This document shows, piece after piece, positions 61,437-64,000 of a stretch of 64,000 nt of DNA (positions are counted from its first letter, which is position 1; every line of letters starts with the position of its first letter). Made by a program: the position numbers and the translations under genes. Below the pieces are notes generated by a model. That model did not search any database. It was not told where the DNA came from and was given only the letters and a program-made list of their open reading frames with translations. This DNA is from Holothuria scabra (taxonomy: Eukaryota; Echinodermata; Holothuroidea; Aspidochirotida; Holothuriidae), in NCBI GenBank assembly GCA_037179385.1, contig CM074179.1, forward strand, positions 6,262,001 through 6,326,000, read 5' to 3'.

Positions 61437-61685
61437 AGCGCAAGAGCAGTCATCCCAACTTGAAGTAGTGTAGTAGACCGTACTATTTCATGATTGGCTG
61501 TTGAGAGTCATGTGACAGTCACCACATTTTTCTCTTCAAATGTGAAATTTTAACCTGCTTGATTCACCTTGAATGTGCAGTACTGAAGTTACAAAATATA
61601 GCAAAAGTTACATTGAAGAGAAATAAGGCAAAAATTGTGATTTAGCTTTTACTTCAAAGTGACTTTGGGGAAGTGCTCCTGACCT
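61437..61685 (-). mobile_element. piggyBac-type MITE, family 2, decayed copy
   Basis: It has left TTAA at 61433-61436 and a mutated TCAA at 61686-61689. The left end is AGCGCAAGAGCAGTCATCC. The interior GATTGGCTGTTGAGAGTCATGTGACAG is the complement of the right half of the copy at 46777, so the orientation is reversed. It lies in the intron of the minus-strand gene. Confidence 0.7.
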
Positions 61686-61750
61686 TCAAGGATCTACACC
61701 ACCAGTCTTCATCAACAGCATTTTGCCATGAGTCAAATATTATCACATAC

Positions 61751-61820
61751 CTTTTCGGTTTGAAGCAGTTCAGTGACGGCATCGATGTCAGTCGACATAA
61801 CACGGTCTCCTTCCAAAGGT
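61751..61820 (-). CDS. Unrecognised gene, penultimate coding exon
   Basis: 70 bp between the acceptor TTTAAG and the donor GTATGT on the minus strand. After one split-codon base it encodes PLEGDRVMSTDIDAVTELL, then QTEK, and ends in phase 0. Together with the terminal exon it gives a 57-residue C-terminus. The phase agreement and two good splice sites support a real gene. No upstream exon was found before the repeats at 62070, so the N-terminal part is outside the window or not recognised. Confidence 0.58.
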
Positions 61821-62066
61821 CTTAAATGAAAATTAAAGATTTGAGTAAAAGGATATCGTTTAGAAGTATGCAATTAAATAACTGATCAAACTTTGTTGAT
61901 GTAACCGAAACAACCCTATAAGATTATTTTGCTTCAAGTTTTTTCTACTTCTTAAGCAACAGTTAATGGCTCTTTCTTAGCGTTATTCATTCAGTAGCAA
62001 TGTATTTCATATCAACATATCGGCGCTTTCAGATTCGAGGTTTAAAAACGTAGATAATGTTGATAG

Positions 62067-62069
<3 letters not shown>

Positions 62070-62135
<66 letters not shown>
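62070..62135. repeat. (TA)n microsatellite, ~66 bp
   Basis: An uninterrupted TA run of about 33 units directly precedes the left edge of the Penelope-like element. Confidence 0.97.
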
Positions 62136-62137
<2 letters not shown>

Positions 62138-62159
62138 TCGAAAAGAGGTAGTAAAAGTG

Positions 62160-62225
62160 CTTAAAAGTTTGCGGAAAACTCACGACGTTTCGGGTATAAA
62201 CCCTTCATCAGGTGGCAAAAACCAA
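62160..62225 (-). ncRNA. Hammerhead ribozyme (Penelope-type)
   Basis: Read on the minus strand, the conserved core occurs in order: CTGATGA (62205-62211), a hairpin GGGT-TTAT-ACCC as helix II, then GAAACGTC (62184-62191). Helix I closes with CAC (62212-62214) against GTG (62181-62183), with further GTTT..GC/GC..AAAC pairing outside. Helix III is only the palindrome ACGT, as in Penelope-like elements, where dimers are thought to form the stem. Cleavage would follow the C of GTC. The coding remnant of the element is on the opposite strand, but the flanking inverted repeats imply a plus-strand ribozyme copy just beyond the window. Confidence 0.85.
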
Positions 62226-62280
62226 ACTGAACAACCAACAGTAACAATTGGACACGACAAACATCAAATCCGAAGCGATC

Positions 62281-62504
62281 GCTGTGAAAACAGAACCGAA
62301 CGAAAGTGACTGTCAGAAAACATGAGTGCGAAGGATGAAACACCAATCAAAAAAAAAGAAAAAAAAAGAAAGAGCGTCCTGGATGAGAAAAGTGCACGTA
62401 CAAATCGAACACGGTCGGAAAAAGGGGGAAAAGTAGACAAAAACTAGGTCCGGAAAAAATAATAATTAGGGCTACGCAGTAAAAAATGAGCACGAACGGG
62501 TAAG
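62281..62504. repeat. Left inverted repeat of the Penelope-like element
   Basis: 224 bp starting GCTGTGAAAACAGAACCG and ending CACGAACGGGTAAG. It is the near-exact complement of 63783-64000, with differences only in A/T runs. The pairing evidently continues past the right edge of the window, where the complement of the ribozyme region is expected. Confidence 0.95.
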
Positions 62505-62514
62505 TTCGTAAGTT

Positions 62515-63124
62515 GTTTTCAGTTCAATGGGCGTTTTTTCCGTCAAGTTAAAGGAGTGGCCATGGCAACCAAAATGGGTCCCTCTGTTGCCTGTTTGACC
62601 ATGGGCCACTTTGAAGAACAACTTTTTTCTCAGTATACCGGGCCACGACCTATACTTTACAAAAGGTATATTGATGATATTGTAGGAGTTGCCTCTGGAT
62701 CCCGTCGTGATTTAGAAACTTTTATCGACTTTGTTAATTCCTTTTGCCCCTTTTTGAAATTTACCCATTGTATCTCGGACTCATCTGTTGTTTTTCTCGA
62801 CCTTAAACTGTCCATCAACAACCGTACAATTACCTCTAACCTACACTTTAAGCCAACCGACTCGCATAACTACCTTTGTACCCTTCCAATCACCCCAAAT
62901 CTTGCACTAAATCTATCCCTTATTCCCAGCTCTTGCGAGCCAGACGAATTTGTTCAGAGGATTCTGACTTCTCTACTGCCTCTGAAGAAATTTTGTCCTT
63001 TTTGAAAAACGCCAGTACCCTGCCAAAATCCTCTCTAATGCCCTACGCAGAATTCAAGGAACCAGCAGAAAGGAAGCCTTGGAGAAAAAGAGCAAATCTG
63101 GTACCAATCTACGTATTCCTTTAG
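62515..63124 (+). pseudogene. Penelope-like reverse transcriptase, C-terminal remnant
   Basis: The first frame (to 63005) encodes QVKGVAMATKMGPSVACL, then KRYIDDIVG with the catalytic YIDD box, and FLDLKLSI...LHFKPTDSHNYL. Near 62880 the similarity shifts to the next frame (SIPYSQLLRARRIC, then SEEILSFLKN) until about 63124, and shifts again before the endonuclease part. The N-terminal half of the RT is missing. This is RT of the Penelope-like type by its YIDD context and its linkage to a GIY-YIG domain. Confidence 0.85.
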
Positions 63125-63182
63125 TTATTTCTTATCACCCTTCGATCCATCCTATTTTACACGCTATCCACAAAATGTAAAG

Positions 63183-63743
63183 TTGCTCCGGCAAGACCCT
63201 CAACCCGTGATGTTTTCCCGGAACCCCCATCACTGCCTCTTAGAGTTGAGAAAAAATTTAGCCAACCATTTAGTTCGGGCTTCCCACCCACAAACTTCTT
63301 TCGACGACACGGCTGGTACCTTTCCATGTAACCGTCCGAGGTGTAATACATGTCCAGTTGTCGGCAAACACGACCTCGTCAACATTTCTGGCCCCAACGG
63401 CAATAGCTTTATTGTCAAACAAAGATTCTCCTGCATTTCCTCAAATGTAGTGTATATTTTAGCTTGTGGGAGATGTAACTCGTTGTATGTCGGAGAGACC
63501 AAGCGCCGCCTCGCGGATCGAGTCACCGAGCACCTTAGGTCCATCAAACAGAATCTCCATGGATACCCGGTGGCTGCACATTTTAATCCCCCTTCACCCT
63601 GTTCTATACAGCATTTAACTGTTACGGCAGCTGTAATGTGCCGAGGCTCTGATCGTGACCGCCTTAGTGCTGAAAACCGACTGATCATGAGGCTAGGTAC
63701 ACTCGCTCCACACGGCCTTAACGTTAGAATTGACCTTTTGTAA
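63183..63743 (+). CDS. GIY-YIG endonuclease domain of Penelope-like element
   Basis: A 186-codon open frame. The first third (LLELRKNLANHLVRAS) is the RT-endonuclease connector, then the cysteine motif CNRPRCNTC, then the GIY-YIG core as VVYILACGRCNSLYVGETKRR, followed by LADRVTEHL and a C-terminal AENRLIMRLGTL. The domain nicks DNA to prime retrotransposition. The frame itself is open, but the start is only the first usable codon: in an intact element it is the C-terminal part of one polyprotein with the RT. The connector upstream is interrupted near 63178, so this copy cannot give the whole enzyme. Confidence 0.85.
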   Translation: MLRQDPQPVMFSRNPHHCLLELRKNLANHLVRASHPQTSFDDTAGTFPCNRPRCNTCPVVGKHDLVNISGPNGNSFIVKQRFSCISSNVVYILACGRCNSLYVGETKRRLADRVTEHLRSIKQNLHGYPVAAHFNPPSPCSIQHLTVTAAVMCRGSDRDRLSAENRLIMRLGTLAPHGLNVRIDLL

Positions 63744-63782
63744 TATTCACCCCTTTTTGAGCCAGTTTTTACTCCTTTTACT

Positions 63783-64000
63783 CTTACCCGTTCGTGCTCA
63801 TTTTTTACTGCGTAGCCCTAATTATTATTTTTTCCGGACCTAGTTTTTGTCTACTTTTCCCCCTTTTTCCGACCGTGTTCGATTTGTACGTGCACTTTTC
63901 TCATCCAGGACGCTCTTTCTTTTTTTTTTTTTGATTGGTGTTTCATCCTTCGCACTCATGTTTTCTGACAGTCACTTTCGTTCGGTTCTGTTTTCACAGC
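63783..64000. repeat. Right inverted repeat of the Penelope-like element
   Basis: This is the complement of 62281-62504, directly after the endonuclease stop codon and running off the window. Its plus-strand orientation makes it the likely true 3' terminal repeat, with the left copy inverted. Confidence 0.93.

Overview
The window looks like nuclear DNA of a marine invertebrate deuterostome, most likely an echinoderm. The grounds are interrupted genes with GT-AG introns, AT-rich non-coding DNA, very frequent TAGGCCTA-type words, abundant short DNA transposons, CR1-like and Penelope-like retroelements, and foldback elements whose arms are tandem repeats, a type first described in sea urchins. 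The species call is an inference; the eukaryotic call is secure.

Protein-coding content is sparse. (1) 18175-28320 (+) is an apparently intact two-exon gene for an SLC5-family sodium-coupled transporter closest to the monocarboxylate transporters SLC5A8/12, with an 8.4 kb intron full of transposons. (2) 36684-52794 (+) is a histidyl-tRNA synthetase copy that keeps introns and eight recognisable exons, but it lacks the exon(s) with class II motif 2 and the histidine-binding LARGLDYYTG segment. It also carries two frameshifts with premature stops, two damaged splice donors and a Trp in place of the conserved Arg of GGRYDG. I read it as a duplicated, unprocessed pseudogene. (3) 60838-61820 (-) holds the last two coding exons of a gene I do not recognise, which should continue off the right edge. 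(4) 59064-59250 (+) is a short open exon candidate with a helical, death-fold-like look.

Retroelements: a 5'-truncated, decayed CR1-like LINE (29600-31820, -); two C-terminal LINE remnants (about 35890-36210 and 48478-48960, +); and a Penelope-like element at the right edge (62160 to beyond 64000). The last has a reverse-transcriptase remnant, a GIY-YIG endonuclease frame, 224-bp inverted repeats and a minus-strand hammerhead ribozyme.

DNA transposons: hAT-type elements with 8-bp target duplications (6862-7301, 21599-22632, 32881-33042, probably 42069-44693); seven piggyBac-type MITEs between TTAA sites in three families (14303, 47128, 58144; 46777, 58694, 61437; 57264); and other inverted-repeat elements.

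The most striking feature is a set of at least six foldback elements built from different short tandem repeats arranged as inverted arms (455-815, 10579-11356, 16799-17753, 37630-38232, 39791-40824, and the GAGTG family at 19019, 45196 and 46661). Two of them, with unrelated repeat units of 21 and 20 bp, share TATGGC termini and perfect 6-bp target duplications. That suggests one mobilising machinery acting on arms of different sequence. Two foldbacks occupy the very interval where the synthetase exons are missing, and one ends about 420 bp upstream of the transporter start codon.
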